Assembly (NCBI GenBank): GCA_040388605.1
Contig: JAZKBN010000015.1
Span: 33,367 to 97,366 of the forward strand
Reading direction: 5' to 3'
DNA: 64,000 nt
From: JAZKBN01 sp040388605
GTDB lineage: Bacteria > Bacteroidota > Bacteroidia > Cytophagales > Flexibacteraceae
Below the pieces are notes generated by a model. The model ran no database searches and was not told the DNA's origin. It saw nothing but the letters and a program-made list of their open reading frames with translations. Each line of letters begins with the position of its first letter. The first letter of the stretch is position 1. The translations under genes and the position numbers were made by a program. Of this stretch, positions 55,635 to 64,000 are shown piece after piece.

Positions 55635-56186
55635 ATGAAGAAACTTTCTGTAATGCTGCAAAGCCGTTCGCTGCGCATCAGCTTATCGGTTTTTATTTTT
55701 TTGCTGATGGCGCTGCAAAGGCAGTTTGCGCATAAGGTGTTTTATTGGCTGGCATGGGGCGCACATGTTGTGCTAAAGGGAACAGGCTATAAAATATTGA
55801 TGGCCATAAAGCCTTATGCCCCCTTTAACCCCGCCAACGTATGGCTATGGAGCAAGGGGCTGTATTTTATTATTCACCTGCTGCTGCTTTGGGCGCTTGT
55901 TTTTGTTTATTTCAATAAGCGTTCGGTAACCATAATGGCGGCCAGGCTTATGGCAGTTGTGTTCAGTTTCGGGGTGTTTTTAAATGTGATGGGCAAGCTG
56001 CTGCATGCCAAAAACTTTACCGACGGCGGCCGCACCATGACAGATATGTTTATGGGTCCTTTTGCCGCCGCATTCCTGATACCGGTATTGCTGCTGCACC
56101 TCAACTCTGTAAAACAAGCTGAAAAAGCCAGGGCTAAGGCAGCCAAAGCCGCCGCCAAGCCCGAAGACGCTGCTCCCAAAGCCTGA
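55635..56186 (+). CDS. Membrane protein, unknown function
   Basis: A 183-residue protein with about four membrane helices (approximately residues 15-35, 72-92, 100-120 and 140-160) and a Lys/Ala-rich C-terminal tail (AEKARAKAAKAAAKPED) like the low-complexity tails of FtsZ and UvrA here. Starts 58 bases after dapF, so possibly co-transcribed. The family is not recognised; a link to lipid or cell-wall export is only speculation. Confidence 0.7.
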   Translation: MKKLSVMLQSRSLRISLSVFIFLLMALQRQFAHKVFYWLAWGAHVVLKGTGYKILMAIKPYAPFNPANVWLWSKGLYFIIHLLLLWALVFVYFNKRSVTIMAARLMAVVFSFGVFLNVMGKLLHAKNFTDGGRTMTDMFMGPFAAAFLIPVLLLHLNSVKQAEKARAKAAKAAAKPEDAAPKA

Positions 56187-56422
56187 ATCAGGCATGTTTA
56201 ACCCGGTTTACATACCAGGCACCTGTTTTCAGCAATGCCGAACCGGGCTTTGTAACATATTTATTATGCCTTTTCCGCCTAAGCCAGGCTACCCGGCGGC
56301 AGAACAGGCCGTTTAAAGCAGTAAATTTTATTAAGTTTGTGAATCCTTCATTTTGTTGCTTCGGTTATGCGGCTAAGCCAATAAGGCCGGGCGCATACCA
56401 CGCACCATAATAAAACTATACC

Positions 56423-57709
56423 TTGGAAAGATTTACCGGCCTGCTCGGCATTGCTGCCATATTGGCAACAGCCTTTTTACTATCGAATAACCGCAAAGCT
56501 ATAAACTACCGTGTTGTAATATCGGGCCTGCTGATACAGGCGGTTTTAGCGGTTTTTATTCTGAAAGTGCCATTCGGGCAAACACTTTTCGGGGCTATTG
56601 GCGCAGCGGTAACCAAGCTGCTGTCCTTCTCTGACCGAGGCGGTGAATTCGTTTTCGGGGCGCTGGTAAAAAACGATCTCATGGCCCAATCTTTCGGGGG
56701 CGAGAACACATTTATATTCTTCTTTAAAATTGTACCCACCATTATTTTCGTGGCTGTTTTGGTATCTGTTGCCTACCATTTGGGGCTTATGCAGCGTATT
56801 GTAAGCCTGGTGGCGCGTGCTGTTTACCATACCATGGGTGTTAGCGGCTCAGAAGCGCTCAGCAATGTGGCCAGTATTTTTGTGGGTCAGGTGGAAGCCC
56901 AAATAATGATTCAGCCATACCTGAAGGGCATGACCCGCAGCGAGCTGCTTGCCTCTATGGCCGGGAGCATGGCCTGTATAGCAGGGGGCGTAATGGCTGT
57001 TTATATAGCTTTAGGCATACCGGCCCCGTACCTGCTTGCCGCCAGCCTGATGGCAGCGCCGGGCGCACTGGTTATCAGTAAAATTATGTATCCTGAAACA
57101 GAGGTGTCTGAAACCAAGGGGGAAGTTAAAATTGAAGTAAAGCGCCAGCATGCCAACCTGGTTGATGCCATATCGCACGGCGCCGGCGACGGCCTGAAAG
57201 TAGCCCTCAATGTAGTGGCCATGCTGATAGGCTTTATAGCCCTTATTGCCCTCGTAGATTATACAATAGGCTATACCGGGCACCTGCTTTCGGCTTATGC
57301 AGGCCTTACACCCGAGCGCCTCGGCGGCTTCGATTTAAGCAAGGTTAGCCTGAACTCAATTTTAGGTGTGTTATTCAGCGGTGTGGCATGGCTTATGGGC
57401 GTACCGAGCAGCGATATACAGCAGGCAGGCAGCCTCATGGGTACCAAAATGGTGGTGAATGAATTTGTGGCCTACCTCGATTTGGTAAAAATGAACGCAG
57501 CCCACAGCCTGCAGCCCAAAACCCAGATGATAGTAAGCTTTGCTATTTGCGGCTTCGCGAATTTCAGCAGCATAGCCATACAGGTAGGCGGCATTGGCCA
57601 GCTTGCGCCTGAGCGCCGTAAAGACCTTGCCCAGCTTGGTTTCAGGGCGCTTATTGCCGGCACCCTTGCCAGCTACCTGAGCGCAACTTTGGCCGGCCTG
57701 CTTTTTTAA
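56423..57709 (+). CDS. NupC-family concentrative nucleoside transporter
   Basis: Proton- or sodium-coupled nucleoside uptake permease, 428 residues. It appears to start at TTG 56423 (ERFTGLLGIAAILATAFLLSNNRKAINYRVV, the usual NupC opening); no upstream in-frame ATG. Family features: EALSNVASIFVGQVEAQIMIQPYL, GSMACIAGGVMAVYIALGIP, and FAICGFANFSSIAIQVGGIG near the C terminus. The last two match the nucleoside-binding region. No nearby nucleoside-metabolism operon; tdk is 7 kb away on the other strand. Confidence 0.93.
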   Translation: MERFTGLLGIAAILATAFLLSNNRKAINYRVVISGLLIQAVLAVFILKVPFGQTLFGAIGAAVTKLLSFSDRGGEFVFGALVKNDLMAQSFGGENTFIFFFKIVPTIIFVAVLVSVAYHLGLMQRIVSLVARAVYHTMGVSGSEALSNVASIFVGQVEAQIMIQPYLKGMTRSELLASMAGSMACIAGGVMAVYIALGIPAPYLLAASLMAAPGALVISKIMYPETEVSETKGEVKIEVKRQHANLVDAISHGAGDGLKVALNVVAMLIGFIALIALVDYTIGYTGHLLSAYAGLTPERLGGFDLSKVSLNSILGVLFSGVAWLMGVPSSDIQQAGSLMGTKMVVNEFVAYLDLVKMNAAHSLQPKTQMIVSFAICGFANFSSIAIQVGGIGQLAPERRKDLAQLGFRALIAGTLASYLSATLAGLLF

Positions 57710-58062
57710 ATTCTGCCGGGAGATTCAGCTGCAATTACAGCTGCGTTTTATAGCTTATGGTTTGAAGGGCGAATCTGCATAAGGTACCTGTTGCAATAAT
57801 TTGGCGCAGATACAATAGTGCATTGGGTATCCGGCCACCCTTGATTGCCTTAAGGTAGGTTTTTATAGTTTATATGCAATAATAAATTGCATATTTCCTG
57901 CTTTAAGGCGGTTAATAATAAATTAATTTTGTTTCTGTGATATAGGTTCTTACTTTTTCAGCATCGTTTCTGATTTGTTTTTCAACCGGTCTTTATAATA
58001 GCGTTTAATTTTAACATAACCCGACATCCCTGCGGCTGCAATTCGCCCATTTTAAAAACAGC
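57710..58062. promoter_or_regulatory. Leader of the giant T9SS protein, with inverted repeat
   Basis: 353 bases with no gene. A perfect inverted repeat ATATGCAAT-AATAA-ATTGCATAT lies at 57872-57894, a candidate operator or hairpin. The region to 58000 is AT-rich and suits a promoter, although no clean TAnnTTTG box is seen. Confidence 0.4.
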
Positions 58063-61000
58063 ATGAACCAATTATATAACACCAAAACACTATTGTGCAG
58101 GCTTTTTGCCGCGCTTTTGATTATAGTATTTTGCAGCCCCCATGCGCAGGCACAAACCTTGGGCAAAGCCGGTAAGTATGCCGTGTTCTCAGCAACCAAT
58201 ATTGTGGCAGATGCAAACACATTGGGCATAGAGTACACCGTGCACCGTGTGGCAACTGTTGGTAGATACGGAAGCGCGGGAACCGTTACGGGTCTTTCCG
58301 TACCCGGAAACAATGATTCTGATGAAGATTCAGTTAGCGCTGCTGTCTCAGCCGTGGGTACTTTCAGAACCTGGGTAAATACCCAAACAAATCATGTGGG
58401 TTATTACCCAAGCATTTCTAATCATGAAATCAGCTTTCTTTCGCTGTCGACAGGCTTAAACACCTTCAGCGATCCCTTGGAAGACGATGGCGGAATTGCA
58501 AAATCGGCGCCGCCGGTAAATGTGGGTTATACGAAGCTGAACGATACCTTAAAATTCAGCGGTTCGGCAAGCGCGGTTTATATTATAAAATTAACCGGCG
58601 ATTTCGAGGTGAAAGCAAACGCTTATGTGAAGCTGGGCAATGTAAAGCCCGAAAATATTTACTGGGTGGTAAGCCGCGATGTAAGCATAGCCAACGGGGC
58701 TGTGTTCTCGGGCAACGTTATAGCGGGCAGGTATATACACGGCGGCAAGCTCAGGGCCGGGCAAACATCGCTCTATGCCGATAACAATATCACCTTTAAC
58801 CCGAATATATACGGGCGCGAAATTTACTTTTCTAAAGACAGCATGGCCACATACCGGACAGCAAGCCATGCCTTCCCCGATTTCAGGAACCTGAAAAATT
58901 ACGCCCTTTTGGCCGCCGACAGCCTGAAATCTAATATAGGCCTGTATATGTACGGCAAGGCCGCAGCCCAATACAGCAGCAACAATTTCCTGCCGGCAGC
59001 CAACCTGGGAGATTTAAGTGAAACGGCATCCATAAACGCCCTCGCGCATTTCGACAGGCTGGCGCCTTACGACATTTACAAGCCCGATAATTTTAATGCC
59101 GCCAATACCGATACAGTTTTCGCCGGGGCAAAAACCATAAGCCCCGGCTATACCTACCTCGGTGAGAACGTGGTGCTGAATAATACATTTACTTTCAGCG
59201 GAAGCGCAACAGACCAATATGTGATAGAGGTGGGGAGTAAGCTGACGGTGTGGCCGGCTTTTAACCAGGCTATGGGATCTGCAAAAACGAACAATGTAGT
59301 TTGGCGAATTAGGGGGGATGCTGTTATTTCGGGGAATAATATGACCGGAGTATTTATGACATCCGGTCATGTGCTTTGCTCTCAACCTACAGGTAAGCTA
59401 AGCCTGCGCGCCGAAGGGAGCATAAATTTGACAGATGCCGGATCTGCTGAATTTGTAAGCTCCGAGGTGGTTTATACTGCTTCTACAGTCTGTAATTTGC
59501 TTGCAACAAATTATACCGCAGATTTTAACGTTTCAGGCAGCTCATTGATGCCGACTTGTTTGGCAACTAACGAAACCCCTTTTAACTGCTATACCTGCAC
59601 AACCTGCACAACAAGCAGGGGCGACAATGATTACTTACTGTTCCCTCATAGCTCAACAGATGCGGTTACAGCTGAAAGATATTTTTCTGCGATAATCAAT
59701 AATTATATTACTCCGGGTTCCCCCGGAAGAACCGTATTAAGCTATACTGTAAGTGGTATTCAGGCATCTAAAACTTATAAATTCGGAATTTCATTTTTAA
59801 TGACCATCAATATCAGCAGGACTCCTACGCTCAGGGTTACTTTGAACAGCGGGACCGCCGTAACGAAGCCGCTGAGCGCAGTTGGGCGTGATGCCCATGG
59901 ATTCACAATGTTCACTTGTGAATACGTTCCGCCAGGCTCAGGCAGCGTTCAACTTGATGTGGTAATAACCGAGAATCTGAGTACCAGCCTGCCCTTCCTG
60001 GGAGAGTTTGATTTTGACGATGCCTATTTCTTCGCTCTGCCGGTTCCCAAAATGCCTGCCCAATATGAAGATCCCAGCCTTCACAGCTATTGCGGTCCTT
60101 ATACTGCTGCCAGAACCACAACTTATACTGTTATCCCAACGGCGGGCACAGACCTTGCGAACAGGTACGCCGTTTATACTTCAAGTACAGGTACCGATGT
60201 TGCAGGACCTACGAGTACCTCAAACACAGTTTATTACACGCTTTCAAATGCATTAGGGCTTACTGAATACTACGTTGGCCTTGCGCCGGGCTATTACTGC
60301 GGTGTAGAGCCGGTAAGATATAAAATAGACCGTTGGTACAACAATCCGGTAATAAGCCAAACACTAAGCACACCACTTACAACGGTGTACTGCGTAAATG
60401 AAACCTTAATGGTTCAAAATACGGTGAGCACCAACAGCCCCTCTGACCTTGATTATTATAATTTTACATGGTCTTTATCTCCTGCTTATGCATCTTTAAC
60501 ACCTTGCTCAACAAGCAGCGGCGTAAATAAATTTTATTGCTTTAAACCTACTGCAACAGGCGCATGCACAGTTTCGGTACATGCACAGAGCAAAACAGGC
60601 AGCTGTTCAAATGATAAGAACTTCATATTTAATGTGTTGCCTAATGTAATGGATGTGCAAACAATAACGCCGACAACACACTATTACTGCTATGGCACAT
60701 CTGCGCAGCTAAGCTACCAGGTAAGCCCGTATTCAGCAATAAACCGGTATGCCATATATACAACCGCCACCGGAAACGTGCAGGTGCCATGCAGCACGGC
60801 AGGAGCGTACCTGTATTATGATTTACCCACAGCTGTAGGCACATATAATTATTACGTGGGCTTAGCGCCCGGCTATTCATGCACAACAACTAACAGGTAC
60901 CCAATTGGCACCATTGTAATCAGGCCCAATATTACCCCTGAATTTACCATGCCTGCAATTATTTACTGCGTACCCACTACCTTTAAAGTGGAAAGCCCCA

Positions 61001-63729
61001 CTTTCAGCAGCTATCCTGAAATGCCTTCTGACTATACGGTCAGCTGGCTCATTTCTCCCGGTACCGGTTTAACCCGGCTAACCAGCGGGGTTTCTTTCAG
61101 CTTAAACAACAGCTTTATTTGGCTGCAGGCAACAGCCGGCGGAGATTACAATGTTACCCTTAGGGTAATTGACAATTTGGCACACTGCACCACAAGCGTT
61201 ACACATGCAGTGCATGTTGAGCCTGTAATAAACTTTACCCTCGATTGCCCGAGTGCTACTGTTTGCGCCAATGTTGATCTTGTGTTACCCAAATTCTCAG
61301 CCGAGGGTATAGAGATTGTTTGGACCGGGGTTGGCGTAACAGGCGGTTTAAACGGCGATCCTTATGTTTTCAAATACAGCACAGCAAGCACACGCACCCT
61401 TACTGCCAGGCCTTTAGGAGTCTGCAGCGCAAGCTACAGCGCAGTAAAAACAGTAAAAGTGGAAGATTGTATAACATGCAATTATAACCCTTCAAGCTAT
61501 AACTGGGGTTTGGCCTTGGAGGATTATGACCAGGAAAACCCGCTTTTAACCCCAATGTCATTGGAAGCCTGGCTTGCCTCGCATGGTAACTCTTCAACCG
61601 GCTGGAATGCTTTCCAAAGGGTTGATGCCAATACCATAGCACTTGCTTCAGGTGTATATCATACATATAACTCTTTTACATTTACAAGAGATATTAATAT
61701 GACCGATGTAACTATTCTGGTAGGCAGCTACGGCGGTACTCAACCAGGCGCTCGGAACCCATTGCCCAACGATGGTTTGTCGGATTGCAGCGTAATAGAC
61801 GGGCCTAACCTGATTCTTGACAATTGCACACTTACAATCAGCAACAGCGTCACGTTCCAATCTGCCTGTAAAGTGATGTGGGGCGGTATATTAGGGTCGG
61901 CTAATTTCGGCTCCCCGCAATCGCGCCTGGTTGTTGCCGGTGGCAACTTAACTTTAGCAGGCAGCTATTACGGAATAGGGTACCCTAAAGAAATTGCCGG
62001 CGTCCCGCACCAAAGTATAGATTTAAATATCAGCGCCACAGGTTTAAACTTTGACCGCTGCTACCGTGGTATTTGGGTAGATCAGCCTCATAATTCGGCA
62101 AACCCATATATTTATAGTGTAAATATGGATGGCTTGTTACAATATGAATCAAATGTTTGGGAAAGCGCTTTTGTGCCTATGAACAAAACAACACCAACTT
62201 ATGCTGAATATTTTCTGCATTGTGAACCCACAGGCAGCAATGCGCCAAATTTTGGAATTGAAGGTTGCTCTGCAGATAATGTTTTATCGGCCATTGAAGT
62301 GGTAGGCAATGCACAAATTACTACAAGGGGAAATTCATTATATGCGGTTAATTCGGCAATTAACATTCAAGGTCCGGGCACAACCGGCACCACGCTGCAT
62401 TGGCAAAGCATTGGCAACGAAACTTTTGTAGGAATGGATGCCGTTAAAGTAAGTGCGGCAAAATGCAGCCTGAATTATGACGGTATAGGCAGAACGGCAA
62501 TGATTGGTGAGCAAACAGCGCTGCATATAAGCAACTCGGCCAAAGTGTATACAAACCAATGCAATATGTATGCAACAGGCGAATACCCGATTATCGGAAA
62601 TGGAATAAGGCTTACCGGAGGCAATACCATCGGGTATTTCGACGATAACGTAATTGAAGCAACATCTACCGGAATATCATCTTCCCAGGGCAGGCTTACT
62701 GCATTGAATAACTTAATAATAGCGCATAACGGCATATACAAATATGCCTGTACACCTGACGACCAATTGATAAGCGACAATGTTATTTGGGCGGAAAGCA
62801 ACTGTATTGATCTTGTAAACGGCAGTACCGATTGGATTCAGAACAATATTTTCCATATTGGTAAAAACGGCGTAAGGGTAGCAAACAACGGTGCCGTAAG
62901 CCAAACTTTGAAGCTTAACTGCAATACCTTTGTGCCGGAAAGCGATCTCCTGATTAACCCATTATACCCGGAGCAATACGGGGTTTATATATACGGGAGT
63001 AATACAGAAATGGAAGATATTGGGGGCACTGGCGTTACTTTATTAGTCGAAAAACCTTCCGGTAATATTTGGCCATCTGACAGAAGCGGATCCAGTTGGA
63101 TAAGTCCTGATGATTGGGAATCTATTCATACTGAAAGTGGACGTGATATTTATTATTATCAGTATGACAATGAGTTTATTGGAACAGTAAATCCAGAGGG
63201 ATCAGGCGGTATAACGAAACAACAGACAGGAAAAAATTGTGGCACCCAGTATAATATTAACCAGGCATGTTCTGGTTTAACAGGATCAGCAAAGGCAGAA
63301 TGTGAATTATCTTATGCAAGCAATCCTTCATATTGGCATATTATGACTGGAACTTCATTTGTACCGGTATGCGTTGATCCTGAGGATTTAGATATTCACT
63401 TCATAGGGAGAATTGCTGCAAAAGATGATAGTAGTGACAATGTTACTCAAGTTAATTCAGGAGGCAGGGAAATTTTTATTGGGGAATGTGTACCTAACCC
63501 GGCCTCAGAAGAAGCAGTATTGAATTATGAGTTAAAGAACCATCTTTCAGGCGCAGAAGCTGCCATAATTGAAATTGCAACGGGCCGCCAAATTATGACG
63601 ATTAAATTATTGTCTGAAAAAGGCAGTTGTAAAGTACCGCTTACTGAGTTCTCTTCTGGAGTTTACAATATTAGAATTCGAAACGCCGGAATTGAAATAG
63701 CTAATCGTAGGCTTGTAGTTATAAAATAA
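58063..63729 (+). CDS. Giant T9SS-secreted protein with ice-binding-like modules
   Basis: A 1888-residue exported protein with signal (LLCRLFAALLIIVFCS, cut near HAQAQ). Directly after, LGKAGKYAVFSATNIV and later VYIIKLTGDFEVKANAYVKL, IYWVVSRDVSIANGAVFSGN form a DUF3494/ice-binding-like module (~32-260), followed by a second partial copy (~300-470; DQYVIEVGSKLTVWP, NVVWRIRGDAVISGNNMTG). Next come Cys-rich Ig-like segments, then at ~1200-1640 a stretch rich in short strand repeats (IGYFDDNVIEATSTGISSSQG) suggesting a right-handed beta-helix. The last ~80 residues are a sorting domain (VPNPASEEAVLNY ... FSSGVYNIRI). Role probably adhesion or ice/surface binding; unproven. Confidence 0.82.
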   Translation: MNQLYNTKTLLCRLFAALLIIVFCSPHAQAQTLGKAGKYAVFSATNIVADANTLGIEYTVHRVATVGRYGSAGTVTGLSVPGNNDSDEDSVSAAVSAVGTFRTWVNTQTNHVGYYPSISNHEISFLSLSTGLNTFSDPLEDDGGIAKSAPPVNVGYTKLNDTLKFSGSASAVYIIKLTGDFEVKANAYVKLGNVKPENIYWVVSRDVSIANGAVFSGNVIAGRYIHGGKLRAGQTSLYADNNITFNPNIYGREIYFSKDSMATYRTASHAFPDFRNLKNYALLAADSLKSNIGLYMYGKAAAQYSSNNFLPAANLGDLSETASINALAHFDRLAPYDIYKPDNFNAANTDTVFAGAKTISPGYTYLGENVVLNNTFTFSGSATDQYVIEVGSKLTVWPAFNQAMGSAKTNNVVWRIRGDAVISGNNMTGVFMTSGHVLCSQPTGKLSLRAEGSINLTDAGSAEFVSSEVVYTASTVCNLLATNYTADFNVSGSSLMPTCLATNETPFNCYTCTTCTTSRGDNDYLLFPHSSTDAVTAERYFSAIINNYITPGSPGRTVLSYTVSGIQASKTYKFGISFLMTINISRTPTLRVTLNSGTAVTKPLSAVGRDAHGFTMFTCEYVPPGSGSVQLDVVITENLSTSLPFLGEFDFDDAYFFALPVPKMPAQYEDPSLHSYCGPYTAARTTTYTVIPTAGTDLANRYAVYTSSTGTDVAGPTSTSNTVYYTLSNALGLTEYYVGLAPGYYCGVEPVRYKIDRWYNNPVISQTLSTPLTTVYCVNETLMVQNTVSTNSPSDLDYYNFTWSLSPAYASLTPCSTSSGVNKFYCFKPTATGACTVSVHAQSKTGSCSNDKNFIFNVLPNVMDVQTITPTTHYYCYGTSAQLSYQVSPYSAINRYAIYTTATGNVQVPCSTAGAYLYYDLPTAVGTYNYYVGLAPGYSCTTTNRYPIGTIVIRPNITPEFTMPAIIYCVPTTFKVESPTFSSYPEMPSDYTVSWLISPGTGLTRLTSGVSFSLNNSFIWLQATAGGDYNVTLRVIDNLAHCTTSVTHAVHVEPVINFTLDCPSATVCANVDLVLPKFSAEGIEIVWTGVGVTGGLNGDPYVFKYSTASTRTLTARPLGVCSASYSAVKTVKVEDCITCNYNPSSYNWGLALEDYDQENPLLTPMSLEAWLASHGNSSTGWNAFQRVDANTIALASGVYHTYNSFTFTRDINMTDVTILVGSYGGTQPGARNPLPNDGLSDCSVIDGPNLILDNCTLTISNSVTFQSACKVMWGGILGSANFGSPQSRLVVAGGNLTLAGSYYGIGYPKEIAGVPHQSIDLNISATGLNFDRCYRGIWVDQPHNSANPYIYSVNMDGLLQYESNVWESAFVPMNKTTPTYAEYFLHCEPTGSNAPNFGIEGCSADNVLSAIEVVGNAQITTRGNSLYAVNSAINIQGPGTTGTTLHWQSIGNETFVGMDAVKVSAAKCSLNYDGIGRTAMIGEQTALHISNSAKVYTNQCNMYATGEYPIIGNGIRLTGGNTIGYFDDNVIEATSTGISSSQGRLTALNNLIIAHNGIYKYACTPDDQLISDNVIWAESNCIDLVNGSTDWIQNNIFHIGKNGVRVANNGAVSQTLKLNCNTFVPESDLLINPLYPEQYGVYIYGSNTEMEDIGGTGVTLLVEKPSGNIWPSDRSGSSWISPDDWESIHTESGRDIYYYQYDNEFIGTVNPEGSGGITKQQTGKNCGTQYNINQACSGLTGSAKAECELSYASNPSYWHIMTGTSFVPVCVDPEDLDIHFIGRIAAKDDSSDNVTQVNSGGREIFIGECVPNPASEEAVLNYELKNHLSGAEAAIIEIATGRQIMTIKLLSEKGSCKVPLTEFSSGVYNIRIRNAGIEIANRRLVVIK

Positions 63730-63837
63730 GGAAAGCGGGCTGGTATTAACCGAAAGTGTGCTATAAATTTGGAAGCACTGCACATTTTCGGCTAATAATT
63801 AAGCTGCTAAATTCACCTGTTCAGATATATACCTAGC

Positions 63838-64000
63838 ATGTTAAAGACTTTCATTCTCACGGCAGCAGCATTAATTGCATTTCAGGCAAGTTTCTCTCAA
63901 CAAGTAATTTGGGAAAAAACCTATGGTTGGCGCAGAACAGATCAGGTAAATACAATTGAGCCGATTGATAATGGCTGCTATTTTGCCGGAGGTACTTCAA
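63838..64000 (+). CDS. Start of an exported protein (3' end beyond window)
   Basis: From ATG 63838: signal MLKTFILTAAALIAFQASFS, then QQVIWEKTYGWRRTDQVN and NGCYFAGGTS. The pattern resembles the delta-60 or propeller-like T9SS cargo at 7541 (QQIIKEKFY ... GYLATGYLDS). Only 54 codons are visible. Likely surface-secreted, as with its upstream neighbour. Confidence 0.75.
   Translation, partial: MLKTFILTAAALIAFQASFSQQVIWEKTYGWRRTDQVNTIEPIDNGCYFAGGTS

Overview
The window is chromosomal DNA from a Bacteroidota member, probably close to Chitinophagales or Sphingobacteriales. It is about 64 kb with one 10-N assembly gap. The assignment rests on type IX secretion (PorZ and several proteins ending in a Por-type sorting domain), the gliding lipoprotein GldH, TAnnTTTG-type promoter boxes, weak Shine-Dalgarno sequences, several TTG starts, and a DUF5723/OmpA outer-membrane protein. 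DapF implies meso-diaminopimelate synthesis. Most genes are of moderate GC. A few islands (17.4-18.35 kb, 22.7-23.3 kb and 51.3-52.3 kb) are visibly AT-rich and look acquired.

Layout. 1-6.5 kb (minus strand): the end of the division/cell-wall cluster, murC-ftsQ-ftsA-ftsZ-like-ftsZ, with a divergent tubulin/FtsZ paralogue between ftsA and the true ftsZ. 6.7-16.9 kb: an isolated nuoB on the minus strand, three secreted or membrane proteins of unknown role, then nuoJKLMN, the membrane arm of complex I. 16.9-18.35 kb: a small unknown gene and a Panacea-domain antitoxin overlapping a two-helix membrane protein, a probable toxin-antitoxin pair. 18.7-23.3 kb: uvrA with a long low-complexity tail, gldH, and an antitoxin/PIN-toxin pair. 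23.35-26.2 kb: five consecutive exported proteins on the minus strand, each built around a TonB C-terminal-like domain. 26.6-32.5 kb: lgt, then a lipoprotein and a DUF5723-TSP3-OmpA outer-membrane protein, likely an operon. 33.1-34.0 kb: tRNA-Val and two small genes, one LemA-like. 34.4-49.5 kb: two related NHL/Ig-like T9SS-secreted proteins flanking a peroxiredoxin/FAD-protein operon and hemA, then porZ and tdk. 49.7-57.7 kb: folD (broken by the gap), a 44-residue lipoprotein, an AT-rich membrane protein, a DUF1398 protein, recA, dapF, a membrane protein and a NupC transporter. 58-64 kb: a giant T9SS cargo with ice-binding-like (DUF3494-like) modules and a probable beta-helix, and the start of another exported protein.

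How the genes relate: PorZ, GldH and at least four sorting-domain proteins show that the cell surface is supplied by the type IX system. Lgt would lipidate the lipoproteins seen here. The most novel-looking loci are the second FtsZ, the Panacea/membrane-protein pair, the run of five TonB-C-like proteins, and the AT-rich two-helix protein at 51.3 kb. All calls come from reading the sequence; no database search was run.
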